Shown here: in pieces, positions 1-9,198 of the stretch | Layout of the letters: the number at the start of each line of letters is the position of its first letter | How positions within the stretch are numbered: the first letter of the stretch is position 1 | Origin: a virus | DNA: 33,619 nt | Reading direction: 5' to 3' (one strand) | IMG/VR virus record: IMGVR_UViG_3300032307_000744 | Location: 1-33,619 of that record | Program-made: the position numbers and the translations under genes | Notes under the pieces: model-generated | What the model was told of the DNA's origin: nothing | The model's database searches: none | What the model saw: the letters and a program-made list of their open reading frames with translations, nothing else

Positions 1-241
1 ATGCAATTTCTAAAATTTTGCAAACACACTTACCAGTCTGGCTTCACGCAAATAATTGGGGGTCTGTGGAAGAAATAGAGGGATGCACAATCCCAGATGT
101 ACTAGAAGTTTTATTCTTAAGAAGAAACAGCTACAAATTGGCAGAAAACTCATCAATTCCTGGGCAGTTTGACAATTTAAACATGCCAAACAAGTATGAT
201 TCCCCAGACTTCCAATCATTTCTAGGTGATATAATAACATG

Positions 242-242
<1 letters not shown>
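1..242 (+). CDS. C-terminal fragment of a probable FkbM-like methyltransferase (partial)
   Basis: The reading frame is open from the left edge and ends at the TGA at 240-242, so only about 79 C-terminal residues are visible. The segment LPVWLHANNW followed by IPDVLEVLFLRR resembles the C-terminal end of FkbM-type SAM-dependent methyltransferases, where a histidine/asparagine segment is followed by 'IP-LEvtf-RR'; this is recalled from the family and cannot be proven from a fragment. It lies directly before a GT32 glycosyltransferase, which fits a glycan-modification role. The last codons of this gene (GGT GAT ATA ATA) also contain the -10 promoter of the next gene. The TTG at 18-20 is probably not the start, because the frame continues upstream. 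Confidence 0.5.
227..235 (+). promoter_or_regulatory. Extended -10 promoter for the leaderless GT32 gene
   Basis: TGATATAAT lies inside the 3' end of the upstream gene. The hexamer 230-235 is followed by six bases and then the ATG at 242, the same geometry seen at many other genes here. Confidence 0.5.
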
Positions 243-1851
<1,609 letters not shown>

Positions 1852-1866
1852 TTTAAGTTAAACTTA

Positions 1867-1875
1867 TGATATAAT
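1867..1875 (+). promoter_or_regulatory. Extended -10 promoter before the FN3 protein gene
   Basis: TGATATAAT lies in the short gap after nrdF. No good -35 is visible, as expected for an extended -10 promoter. Transcription would start near 1882, giving a leader of about 34 nt with a Shine-Dalgarno site. Confidence 0.6.
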
Positions 1876-1879
1876 TGTC

Positions 1880-1903
1880 TTGTTAGAACGACCCCGCTAA
1901 CAA
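1880..1903 (+). other. Inverted repeat abutting the Shine-Dalgarno site of the AUU-start gene
   Basis: TTGTTAG (1880-1886) can pair with CTAACAA (1897-1903). The 3' arm includes the first two bases of the AAGGAG at 1902-1907, so the stem could modulate ribosome access. It could alternatively be an operator, because it overlaps the expected transcription start. Confidence 0.45.
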
Positions 1904-1915
1904 GGAGACCCCAGA

Positions 1916-3847
1916 ATTAAAAACTTAACTAGAATTACATTAGCCTTAACGCTATCTTTTGCCCCACTTTTTCTTGTAGCTGAAGCTGCACATGCTAACT
2001 GTGTTAATCCTGGACAGGTTGCTGCTGTGGCTGCTGCCCAGCAAAATGCTTCAACTGAACCAGTAGTTACTGAAATACGTACCTGCGGTGGAGACGATGT
2101 TTCATATCAGATTCCACTAACAACTACAGTAACTTTTGACGGAGTTGTTTACAGCAATATTTTTGCTACTACTAACTCAGTAATTACCTTTGGTAGCCCA
2201 GACGGAACCTACTGGACCTACCCAAGCACACCATCTATCTCTCTTTACTCATTTGACTGGGTTGTCTATCCACAGTGGAGATCTGATGAACATCTTATTA
2301 TTCGCTCATCTGATGGTGGATTCCAGGTAGACATTTCGGCCAGACCGATTTGGTTGCAGAATACTCCAGAGCCAACACGTATTGTAATTACTGCTGCTAT
2401 TCTTTCAGATGGCACGGTTGCAATGGCCTATACTCTAAGCGGACCAGAGTATCCACAGAATAATCCAAGAACTGGTGTACGTTTAAATAATGGACAAGTT
2501 GTTGACTTCGAAACCTATGGAATTGAAGAAACAGTGGCCCCTCCAGTTCTAGCACCAGAGCCAACAGAAGAGGCTCCTTTTAATCCACCTCCACCACCAC
2601 CACCAGCTCCATCTCTTAATGCTCCAACAAACGTTACAGCCACTCAGCTGCAGGACGGAAGCGTTCAGCTTACTTGGAATGATCCTACCCCCACGAGCAC
2701 TTCAGTAGAGCGTTATGCAGTTAGTTGGTCAACAGACAACTTCACTAATAATGGTTGGGGAATTGCGTCTACTACAAATAGTATTAACATTTCTAGAGAT
2801 GCGTTTGCAACTACAGGTGGACTAGACACAACTTATCAATTCAGAATTCGTTCTGATAATGACACACTAAGCATCTACTCTCCAAACTCTGAAATAGCCT
2901 CAACAGTTGTAGCGTCTCCTCCACCTCCTGCACCTACAATTCCAGACGGAGCATCAGTAGTTCAAGAGGGATCAACGTTTGACGTTGTAGCCCCTGAGGG
3001 ACAGCGTGTTGCAAATGTTACTGGATACTATGGAGACCCAAATGATGGCACCAGAGGAGATGACGTTTCGTCTATTCTTTTTGATCTAATTGGTGGAGAA
3101 ACCTCTGCAACAGTTGAAGTTTCAAATACAGTATTTGGAAATGATCCAGCTCCAGGAACACCTAAAGTTTTAATTCTTCTTATAGTTTATGAAGACATTC
3201 CAATTGAATCACTACCCTCACCAGAACAGGAGCCAGTAATTGAGCCTAGCCCAGAACCTACCACCGTTCCACCTACGGAAGAGCCAACACCTGAACCTAC
3301 GCCTAGCGAGGAACCTGCTGAAGAGCCAACAGAAAATGAGCCTAACCCGCTACCAGAGCCAGACGAAACAGAAACTCCCACCCCAGTAGAACCTTCTGAT
3401 GAAGAGCCAATTACTTCTGCAGAAGATTTGCCACTAGACATTTCTGCTGAAGAATTGATGAGTGTTGATCTTAATGAAATTGTAGCTACAGAATTAACAG
3501 TTGAACAGGCAGAGGCTCTAATTGAAGCAGCTTTGGAAGTTTTTGAAACAGCAGAGCCAGGATCTGAAGAATACGAGCAAGCTCTTGAAGCATTGTTTGT
3601 TGCAGCTCAGCAGGACGATATTGTTTTAGATGAATCTCTAGCAGCCATCCCACTTATTGGTGATGTTCTTGGTGGAGCAACAGAGCTTATTAACTTTTTG
3701 GGAAATGCGGGGGCAGATATGTCTCCACAAGTTCGTGAACAATCAGAAAAAATAGTAGTTACCGCAGTTGTTGCAGTGCAAGCAGCATTATCAGCAATTT
3801 CTATAAGTGGTATCGCAACAACAGTAAACCTAAGGAATGGAGCATAA
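1916..3847 (+). CDS. Secreted FN3-domain protein with Pro/Glu-rich linker; apparent ATT start codon
   Basis: With initiation at ATT 1916 the product is 643 residues and opens with a textbook signal peptide: a basic KNLTR segment, a hydrophobic core and a cleavage-like AEAAHA-NC site. AAGGAG at 1902-1907 sits eight bases upstream of the ATT. The first ordinary start (GTG 2027) would remove the entire signal peptide and has no ribosome site. The mature protein has an N-terminal beta-rich domain, a proline run, a fibronectin type III domain at roughly residues 235-330 (SVQLTW, YAVSWSTD, YQFRIR), another beta domain, a long Pro-Glu-Thr linker (about 430-500), then acidic helices and a hydrophobic Ala/Ile-rich C-terminal segment. 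This suggests an exported surface or adhesion protein; its exact role is unknown. The ATT could instead be a sequencing error or mutation of ATG. Confidence 0.75.
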   Translation: MKNLTRITLALTLSFAPLFLVAEAAHANCVNPGQVAAVAAAQQNASTEPVVTEIRTCGGDDVSYQIPLTTTVTFDGVVYSNIFATTNSVITFGSPDGTYWTYPSTPSISLYSFDWVVYPQWRSDEHLIIRSSDGGFQVDISARPIWLQNTPEPTRIVITAAILSDGTVAMAYTLSGPEYPQNNPRTGVRLNNGQVVDFETYGIEETVAPPVLAPEPTEEAPFNPPPPPPPAPSLNAPTNVTATQLQDGSVQLTWNDPTPTSTSVERYAVSWSTDNFTNNGWGIASTTNSINISRDAFATTGGLDTTYQFRIRSDNDTLSIYSPNSEIASTVVASPPPPAPTIPDGASVVQEGSTFDVVAPEGQRVANVTGYYGDPNDGTRGDDVSSILFDLIGGETSATVEVSNTVFGNDPAPGTPKVLILLIVYEDIPIESLPSPEQEPVIEPSPEPTTVPPTEEPTPEPTPSEEPAEEPTENEPNPLPEPDETETPTPVEPSDEEPITSAEDLPLDISAEELMSVDLNEIVATELTVEQAEALIEAALEVFETAEPGSEEYEQALEALFVAAQQDDIVLDESLAAIPLIGDVLGGATELINFLGNAGADMSPQVREQSEKIVVTAVVAVQAALSAISISGIATTVNLRNGA

Positions 3848-4034
3848 AGTGAAATTTTTAACAGCATTAGCTAAGGATATTTTAGATCAAGCATGGACAT
3901 TGCTTGGCATGATTATCGCTTGGCTTGTCCTGGAAGGTTCCGCTAAGGAGCTAACAGGTAATCTAATACTAATAACCCTATTAGTATGGATAGTTACATT
4001 TCCGATTTTTCGTTATGAAAAAGAAGATAAATAA
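3837..4034 (+). CDS. Small two-helix membrane protein (holin-like candidate)
   Basis: A 65-residue protein with two predicted membrane segments (about residues 17-33 and 40-58) separated by a short polar turn, and a charged tail RYEKEDK. The ATG overlaps the end of the FN3 gene by 11 bases, implying translational coupling. Size and topology fit a class II holin or accessory membrane protein, but no sequence motif decides this. It is followed by a second small membrane protein. Confidence 0.6.
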   Translation: MEHKVKFLTALAKDILDQAWTLLGMIIAWLVLEGSAKELTGNLILITLLVWIVTFPIFRYEKEDK

Positions 4035-4048
4035 GATAGGAGAACCCC

Positions 4049-4321
4049 ATGGAAGAAGAATATGGAGTCACTGGTGGCTGGGCCACTATAAAGAACATAT
4101 TGTTTAGAATTCTCGCAGTATTTGCTGCGTCTGGACTAAGTGTTCTAGGAGCTGGAGCAGTAGTGGGCATTGACCTAATTTCAGCTGTATTTATGGCTGG
4201 TATCATTGGTGTAGCCTCAGTAGTTGAAAAACTGGCTAGAGCATACCTAGATGACGGCAAACTAAGCATGTCTGAAATTAACGATGCTTTTGCTACTGTA
4301 GACAAGAAAGCAAAGAAGTAA
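4049..4321 (+). CDS. Small membrane protein, possible holin
   Basis: A 90-residue protein preceded by a clear GGAG ribosome site. It has two hydrophobic stretches rich in Gly, Ala and Val (about residues 19-40 and 43-58), then an amphipathic charged C-terminus (LARAYLDDGKLS, VDKKAKK). This two-helix, basic-tailed layout is typical of small phage holins, yet there is no lysin immediately beside it. Function is inferred from topology only. Confidence 0.6.
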   Translation: MEEEYGVTGGWATIKNILFRILAVFAASGLSVLGAGAVVGIDLISAVFMAGIIGVASVVEKLARAYLDDGKLSMSEINDAFATVDKKAKK

Positions 4322-4334
4322 GCTTAAAAACTAC

Positions 4335-4363
4335 TTGACAGTCCCCTCTGGGTCGTGTATAAT
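4335..4363 (+). promoter_or_regulatory. Consensus SigA-type promoter for the Ntn hydrolase gene
   Basis: TTGACA at 4335-4340, a 17-bp spacer, and TATAAT at 4358-4363: a perfect consensus. Half of a long inverted repeat lies in the spacer. Confidence 0.85.
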
Positions 4364-4391
4364 GATAATACACCTAAAACCTAGAGGGGAC
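4341..4391 (+). repeat. Inverted repeat bracketing the -10 and transcription start
   Basis: GTCCCCTCTGGG (4341-4352) is the reverse complement of CCTAGAGGGGAC (4380-4391) apart from one base. The left arm lies between -35 and -10 and the right arm in the 5' leader, where it doubles as the purine-rich ribosome site. It is a candidate operator for a repressor. Confidence 0.55.
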
Positions 4392-4397
4392 TTTCTT

Positions 4398-4928
4398 ATG
4401 ACCTGTATAGCCGCTTTAAAGGCTAATGGTAAAGTATATATGGCAGGGGAGCGTGGAGCTTCAACTGATGATACTATTATGCACCTAAGCAAGGCTAAAG
4501 TCAAGACAGTTGGACCATATATTGTAGGCTTTGCGGGAAGCATGGATGGTCAAAGATTGCTTTACGCTTTTGATCCCCCAAAACCACATGCGGATGAAGA
4601 CCTTGACGTATTCATGAACACAAAATTTTTGCGGTATCTAAGAGACTTTTATGATGAATGGTGGGTAGATACATCAAAAGATTCAGAGCTATCCATATTA
4701 GTTGGAATTAAAGATAAGCTATATGAGCATAACGCATCAGATATGTCTTTAAATGAATTTTCCTCACCTTTTATCTCTATTGGTAGTGGATCTCCTTTTG
4801 CAATGGGTCATCTATCTGCAACTGCAATAGGCAAAACAGATCCAGAATCAAGAGTAGAAGCTGCAGTAAAAGCTGCAATAAAATTTTCACCAACTTGTTC
4901 TGGAACAGTTGACATTCTATCTACCTAA
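4398..4928 (+). CDS. Proteasome beta/HslV-like Ntn-hydrolase protease
   Basis: A 176-residue protein starting Met-Thr-Cys-Ile-Ala-Ala. If the Met is removed, Thr becomes the N-terminal nucleophile as in proteasome beta and HslV subunits. Counting from that Thr as 1, Lys falls at 33, the conserved catalytic position, and Glu at 17, where the family has Asp (AGERGAS against the usual A-D-R/G-A-T/S). A downstream SIGSGSPFAMG segment matches the family's conserved 'GSG..A.ga' motif. HslV is about the same length. It probably forms a self-compartmentalised peptidase ring; partner ATPase and substrates are unknown. The start is fixed by the N-terminal Thr logic and the AGAGGGGA ribosome site. It sits alone behind a strong promoter with operator-like symmetry, so it may be tightly regulated. 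Confidence 0.8.
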   Translation: MTCIAALKANGKVYMAGERGASTDDTIMHLSKAKVKTVGPYIVGFAGSMDGQRLLYAFDPPKPHADEDLDVFMNTKFLRYLRDFYDEWWVDTSKDSELSILVGIKDKLYEHNASDMSLNEFSSPFISIGSGSPFAMGHLSATAIGKTDPESRVEAAVKAAIKFSPTCSGTVDILST

Positions 4929-4937
4929 AGGTATAAT
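4909..4937 (+). promoter_or_regulatory. Consensus promoter inside the protease gene, leaderless output
   Basis: TTGACA (4909-4914), 17-bp spacer, TATAAT (4932-4937), then six bases to the ATG at 4944. The -35 lies within the 3' coding end of the protease gene. Confidence 0.8.
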
Positions 4938-4943
4938 ATATAC

Positions 4944-5201
4944 ATGGAAAAAAGTTTTGATGAGTGGCTACAGGAGGGCATATCCCTTGGATTTTGTGGC
5001 CCAGCAATTTGCTATCCCCATGATGGGCTACCATCAACTGAATTAGAAGATGAGCAATTTGATGAGGGAGGAGATCCCTGCATGCACATTCTAAGGCTGT
5101 ATGAAGACCTAGAAATGAAAAAGGCAGTGGAGGAAAACCATGCTCCTTCTGTTTGGAGAGCAACTAATAGTGGATTTAATTTAGAAGTAAGGAAAGACTA
5201 A
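4944..5201 (+). CDS. Small acidic protein of unknown function, leaderless
   Basis: An 85-residue protein not assigned to a named family. Its start (EKSFDEWLQEGISLGFCGP) and the CYPHDGLP segment followed by an acidic stretch look like a conserved small phage protein. It contains three cysteines without a clear zinc-binding pattern and ends in a charged helix. It has its own consensus promoter with no room for a ribosome site, so translation should be leaderless. One base after its stop a small basic gene begins. Confidence 0.75.
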   Translation: MEKSFDEWLQEGISLGFCGPAICYPHDGLPSTELEDEQFDEGGDPCMHILRLYEDLEMKKAVEENHAPSVWRATNSGFNLEVRKD

Positions 5202-5202
5202 A

Positions 5203-5310
5203 ATGCCAAAAGTAAAAGGTAATAGAAATGATAATCGCCCTAATGGCAAAGCGTCCAAGAAGCGGCCAAAAGTCTTTGATCCAACTAAGCGTCGTCTAGT
5301 AACTACATAA
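5203..5310 (+). CDS. Very small basic protein
   Basis: A 35-residue, Lys/Arg/Asn-rich peptide (GKASKKRPKVFDP in the middle, ending KRRLVTT). The ATG is two bases after the preceding stop, with AAGGA upstream inside the previous gene. The composition suggests nucleic-acid contact or disorder. The coding call rests on operon spacing and codon continuity up to the tRNA cluster. Confidence 0.55.
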   Translation: MPKVKGNRNDNRPNGKASKKRPKVFDPTKRRLVTT

Positions 5311-5315
5311 AAAAT

Positions 5316-5387
5316 TCCTCCTTAGCTCAGCGGCAGAGCAGAGAGCTGTTAACTCTAAGGTCCCTGGTTCGAATCCAGGAGGGGGAG
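5316..5387 (+). tRNA. tRNA-Asn (GTT)
   Basis: The cloverleaf can be folded by eye: acceptor TCCTCCT/AGGGGGA, D arm GCTC/GAGC, anticodon GTT at 5348-5350, and T arm CCTGG TTCGAAT CCAGG. CCA is not encoded. It is the first of four tRNAs in a row. Confidence 0.95.
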
Positions 5388-5438
5388 CTAATGGTGTGGT
5401 CCATACCACTCTCAGGGTAGGAGATAAAAATGGACAAT

Positions 5439-5511
5439 AGCGACTATTGCATAGTGGTAGTGCGTAACCTTGCCAAGGTTAATGTGCGAGTTCGATTCTC
5501 GCTAGTCGCTC
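5439..5511 (+). tRNA. tRNA-Gly (GCC)
   Basis: Acceptor AGCGACT/AGTCGCT, anticodon stem TAACC/GGTTA with anticodon GCC at 5472-5474, and T loop TTCGATT. CCA is not encoded. Confidence 0.94.
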
Positions 5512-5512
5512 T

Positions 5513-5560
5513 GAGGGTATCCTAGCATGACTCATAAGAACCATTTCACTGGATACTCTC
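5513..5560 (+). repeat. Long stem-loop between tRNA-Gly and tRNA-Asp
   Basis: GAGGGTATCC (5513-5522) pairs with GGATACTCTC (5551-5560), ten pairs with one G-U, and a 28-nt loop. It fills almost the entire spacer and may be a processing or spacing structure in a polycistronic tRNA transcript. Confidence 0.6.
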
Positions 5561-5564
5561 TTTA

Positions 5565-5638
5565 GGCTCCATAGCTCAGTTGGTTAGAGCACTACCCTGT
5601 CACGGTAGGGGTCGCCAGTTCAAGTCTGGTTGGAGTCG
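5565..5638 (+). tRNA. tRNA-Asp (GTC)
   Basis: Acceptor GGCTCCA/TGGAGTC, D arm GCTC/GAGC, anticodon GTC at 5599-5601, and T loop TTCAAGT. CCA is not encoded. Confidence 0.95.
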
Positions 5639-5642
5639 CAAG

Positions 5643-5715
5643 GCCTCAATAGCTCATCTGGTAGAGCAACGCACTTGTAATGCGTAGGTGGCGGGTTCAA
5701 GTCCTGCTTGAGGCT
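5643..5715 (+). tRNA. tRNA-Thr (TGT)
   Basis: Acceptor GCCTCAA/TTGAGGC, anticodon TGT at 5676-5678, and T loop TTCAAGT. It is only four bases after tRNA-Asp, so the two are certainly co-transcribed. Confidence 0.95.
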
Positions 5716-5718
5716 CTA

Positions 5719-5727
5719 TGATATAAT
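5719..5727 (+). promoter_or_regulatory. Extended -10 promoter before the GT25-FkbM gene
   Basis: TGATATAAT directly follows tRNA-Thr. The leader of about 20 nt carries GGAGGG at 5739-5744, so this gene uses a ribosome site rather than a leaderless start. Confidence 0.65.
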
Positions 5728-5753
5728 TAGTATAGAGCGGAGGGTGGCACATC

Positions 5754-7268
5754 ATGAACAGAGCCTATTTTATTTTTGATTCAAACATTCAAAATAGTAG
5801 AAAAGTATGTGTTGAAAATATTAAAAAAGAAATGTCTCAGCTGCCATTTTTAAACTCTGAAACAATAATGATTTCTTCTAGAGAAGAGTTAGCAAAATCA
5901 CTATCAGATTTTAAGCCTTTAAAGTTTGCATCAGACGTTAGACTTGGTGCAGCTGGATTATTGCTTGGAACAATTAAGTTATATGAAAAAGCAGTTGCTA
6001 ATAATGTGGATCAGCTTATAGTGTTTGAAGATGACTTTATTATTGGTTCTGACTTTTATAAAAATCTATTAAGCATATTAGAAGAGAGAAAAGAATTCGA
6101 CATCATATCTCTATATGCACATTCTAATAGCTTAGAAGACATTGAGCCACTAAAAAATGATAATTTATCAAGCTTAACTATTAAGTATAACAAGTATAAC
6201 ATTGTTCCAAAATTATTTTCATATGTAATATCTACTCAAGGCATGAAAAAGTTTCTTGATTACGCATACTCCTCAACCCTTGATCCAGTAGATATGGTAT
6301 TGCTTTCTACCCCACCATTTAGGATTGATAGTTATGTCATAAACCCAACAGTAATCTCAATGGGATCTATCGATAATGTATTAAATTCTGGACATGCTAT
6401 TGAAGAGCTGTCAAATATTTCTAGAACAGAATATGTTAGACTTGAGGATTGGTACAAAAAGGAAAATTTGACTATGATAGACAAGAGCTTAATCGTAGAG
6501 TCCCAAACTAAAAATGGATATATTGCTTATTACAAGAATGATTTAGCATTTGTAAATCATTTACAGCAAGAAAATGCAATATTTGAAACTGGCATAGTGA
6601 TGAATCATCTTGCTAACATAGTAAAGGCATCAAAGGTAATTATTGATGGCGGTGCCCACGCTGGATCGCATACAACTCTTTATAAAAGTATTAACCCAAA
6701 TGTTGTTGTTCATGCTTTTGAGCCACAGCTAAAAATGTTTGAACTTCTTTCTCACAACGTAAAGCAAAACAATTTTAATAATGTTTTTCTATATAACCTT
6801 GCTCTAGCCAATAAGGCGCTTGCCACTAGAATGGGAACGTCTGTTTCAGATGTTTATTATGACGAAAATCATGAGTATATGAGATTAGAAAATGGGGAGC
6901 TCTACGAGTCTGTTTACACAAACGTTTCTTACGGAGATGACAATATTTTTAATTTGGGTGGCCTTGGGTTTGGAGAAGATGGAGAAGAGGTTAGCACCAT
7001 AACAATAGACAGCCTAAGACTGAATCAGTGCAACTTTATAAAACTAGACCTTGAAGGTGCGGAACCATTGGCTTTGTCTGGTGCTATGGAAACTATCAAA
7101 AAGTTTCATCCTACGATTCTTTTTGAACACAACCACCACCAGTTATCAGATGAGATGTACAAACACTTTGGGGCATCAAAAAAGACATCATTTGAAATAC
7201 TCTCTGAATTGGGATATATTATTACACCAATTGGTGATGACAACTATCTAGCTAAGTATGTTAAATAA
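5754..7268 (+). CDS. Two-domain enzyme: GT25-like glycosyltransferase fused to FkbM methyltransferase
   Basis: A 504-residue fusion. Residues 1-220 resemble family 25 (LPS-type) glycosyltransferases: an N-terminal AYFIFD strand, the central motif IVFEDDFIIG (EDD metal site near residue 92), and YVISTQGMKKFL. Residues 285-500 form an FkbM-type SAM-dependent methyltransferase: IIDGGAHAGSHTTLY (SAM-binding glycine loop), VHAFEPQ, and FIKLDLEGAEPLALSGA with a following ILFEHN. It probably adds and then methylates a sugar on a surface or virion glycan; acceptor unknown. GGAGGG nine bases upstream fixes the start. It is followed 15 bases later by another fused glycosyltransferase. Confidence 0.85.
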   Translation: MNRAYFIFDSNIQNSRKVCVENIKKEMSQLPFLNSETIMISSREELAKSLSDFKPLKFASDVRLGAAGLLLGTIKLYEKAVANNVDQLIVFEDDFIIGSDFYKNLLSILEERKEFDIISLYAHSNSLEDIEPLKNDNLSSLTIKYNKYNIVPKLFSYVISTQGMKKFLDYAYSSTLDPVDMVLLSTPPFRIDSYVINPTVISMGSIDNVLNSGHAIEELSNISRTEYVRLEDWYKKENLTMIDKSLIVESQTKNGYIAYYKNDLAFVNHLQQENAIFETGIVMNHLANIVKASKVIIDGGAHAGSHTTLYKSINPNVVVHAFEPQLKMFELLSHNVKQNNFNNVFLYNLALANKALATRMGTSVSDVYYDENHEYMRLENGELYESVYTNVSYGDDNIFNLGGLGFGEDGEEVSTITIDSLRLNQCNFIKLDLEGAEPLALSGAMETIKKFHPTILFEHNHHQLSDEMYKHFGASKKTSFEILSELGYIITPIGDDNYLAKYVK

Positions 7269-7283
7269 AATAGAAGGAAGAAA

Positions 7284-9110
7284 ATGACAAAAATAATTTT
7301 ACAAACATCAAAGTATAAGCCAGCCACTCCAAAAGGAGATAGCCTAAATACGTTTGCCAAAGGCTGGGATTATGTGCATTTTGATGATGATGAAATTATT
7401 CAATTTTTTAAAGATAATCCAATAGCTGGATTTGAAAATATAGAAAAACGTTTTTATGAAATTCCAAGGGGAGAGTTTAGGGCTGATCTCTTTAGGTATT
7501 ACTACATTTATCTCAATGGTGGATTTTTTATAGACTCAGATTTTGAGTTAAGAGAAAACCTAGATAATGTTATTCAGGACTATGAATTTGTTACGGCAGA
7601 ATTAAAGTCATATGAGCCTGGTGCCTGGGGAAGTACAAATAGGTCAAGGGCATTTAATGGATACATGTATGCTTCTAAACCAAAAAATAAAATAATTTTT
7701 CAATGCTTGCAGCATCTGTACCACATTGATGTAACTGATTTAGGACCATTAGATGGTGGCTGGGATTCAAGGTATCACTCAGTTTGTGAATATTTTTATA
7801 ATGTAATTCAAGCTTACCCAGATAAATCTAAAATTAAGGTTTATAAAATTACAGATAATCATGGATCTTATATTTTAGATGGAAATAAAGTATTGGGGCA
7901 ACACTTTGCATCTGCAAAAGAAAATAAACCATTAAAGCCAAATAGTGAAAGTAATGCTGGAGGTCCAGTTCTTTTCTTCTGCCAAAAAACTATTGAAACA
8001 GCGTATAACTCTGGAATACAGCGTCATGTTAGAGAGATGGCAAAGGGACTATTGCAAAACAATGTACAACTAATTCCAATAAAATTAAATAAAAGAAAAC
8101 AGTTTGAAATTTTATCGGAAGATGAATTAAAAATATTTTCTGAATTTGATGGCCCGCCATTACATAGCTGGACATATAATCGTAATCTCACTCTTAGAGA
8201 ATCTATGAAATATATAAAAAGGGCAAATTATATTATATACCCAGAGCTTCAAAGCAATAAGCTTAAAGAAATTAAAAGCATTTTAATTTGGTCGCAAAGG
8301 TATAATCTAAAGCTGGTTTCTGTTTTTCATGATGCTGTTCCAGCAATTCTTAAAGACTATTATTCATCATCCCATGCTGAAATGTTTTTAGAATATATGA
8401 ATGATTTATCTCAGTCCGACTTTATATTTTCTGTTAGTGAATCGTCTAATAAAGATTACCAACAATTTGTTAATAAGCCTAGGAACACAAAGCTAAAGAG
8501 CATTGCGCTACCTTCTCCACATAATATAGTAAAAAATAATGGCTTTAGTGAAAAAGTTAACAACAGCAAAAACATTGAAGTGTTGTGTGTTTCTTCAATT
8601 ATGGCTAGAAAAAATCATGTTAACTTTTTAAAGGCATATTCTATTGCTCAGAAAAAGTTGCAGGAGCTTGGCTACAAAATAAACCTATCTCTTATTGCAG
8701 CAGAAGTTAACGTTCCAAAAAATTATTTAGAAGAATTTAATCTTTTAGTCAATGAAACTAATGCCAACCTTAGAGTTAATATATCTGAAGAAGATCTTCA
8801 AGAGGCATATAGAAATGCAGACTTTACAATATACCCATCTGTGTATGAGGGGTATGGTCTTCCTATTGTAGAGTCTCTTAATACAAAAACTCCTGTGGCT
8901 TGCTCAAATACATCGTCAATGATAGAGGTGGCACAGCTTGGAGGCTGTATTACTTTTGACCCACACAGTATTGATGATATGGCAAATGCAATTATTTTAT
9001 TGGCTACAGACTCTAAAAAACGAAATAGTTTGGTAAAAGAAATTGAGTCAATAAAAGAATACTCTTGGAAAGATTATACTTCAAGTATTTTAAAGACAAT
9101 TGGCTACTAG
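7284..9110 (+). CDS. Two-domain glycosyltransferase: GT32 fused to GT4
   Basis: A 608-residue protein. Residues 1-210 are GT32-like: IPRGEFRADLFRYYYIYLNGG then the metal-binding DSD of FFIDSDFEL. Residues 225-608 are a GT-B fold, group 1/GT4: VLFFCQKT with a ligand loop at the start, VLCVSSIMARKNHVNFLKA in the middle, and YPSVYEGYGLPIVESL near residue 520, which holds the family's glutamates binding the donor. Two transferases in one chain imply sequential addition of two sugars. GAAGGAAG precedes the ATG. Codons are strongly AT-rich, as in the preceding fusion gene, which suggests the pair travelled together (inference). Confidence 0.88.
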   Translation: MTKIILQTSKYKPATPKGDSLNTFAKGWDYVHFDDDEIIQFFKDNPIAGFENIEKRFYEIPRGEFRADLFRYYYIYLNGGFFIDSDFELRENLDNVIQDYEFVTAELKSYEPGAWGSTNRSRAFNGYMYASKPKNKIIFQCLQHLYHIDVTDLGPLDGGWDSRYHSVCEYFYNVIQAYPDKSKIKVYKITDNHGSYILDGNKVLGQHFASAKENKPLKPNSESNAGGPVLFFCQKTIETAYNSGIQRHVREMAKGLLQNNVQLIPIKLNKRKQFEILSEDELKIFSEFDGPPLHSWTYNRNLTLRESMKYIKRANYIIYPELQSNKLKEIKSILIWSQRYNLKLVSVFHDAVPAILKDYYSSSHAEMFLEYMNDLSQSDFIFSVSESSNKDYQQFVNKPRNTKLKSIALPSPHNIVKNNGFSEKVNNSKNIEVLCVSSIMARKNHVNFLKAYSIAQKKLQELGYKINLSLIAAEVNVPKNYLEEFNLLVNETNANLRVNISEEDLQEAYRNADFTIYPSVYEGYGLPIVESLNTKTPVACSNTSSMIEVAQLGGCITFDPHSIDDMANAIILLATDSKKRNSLVKEIESIKEYSWKDYTSSILKTIGY

Positions 9111-9130
9111 TGTACTAAAGACATAAAATA

Positions 9131-9139
9131 TGTTATAAT
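9131..9139 (+). promoter_or_regulatory. Extended -10 promoter of the hsp20 gene
   Basis: TGTTATAAT in the gap after the GT32-GT4 gene. It gives a leader of about 53 nt that contains CCTGCCC/GGGAGG complementarity (9147-9166) and ends in AAAAGGAG. Confidence 0.55.
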
Positions 9140-9198
9140 TTATATGCCTGCCCAGGAAATGGGAGGTATAAAATAACTCGCTGAAAAGGAGAAATAAC

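Noticed and set aside
3187-3441. Minus-strand Ser/Gly-rich open frame
   Set aside because: It is the antisense shadow of the Pro/Glu/Thr linker of the FN3 protein; low-complexity, no promoter or ribosome site.
9144-9176. Ten-residue open frame in the hsp20 leader
   Set aside because: It would start within two bases of the expected transcription start and has no ribosome site; more likely leader sequence than a leader peptide.
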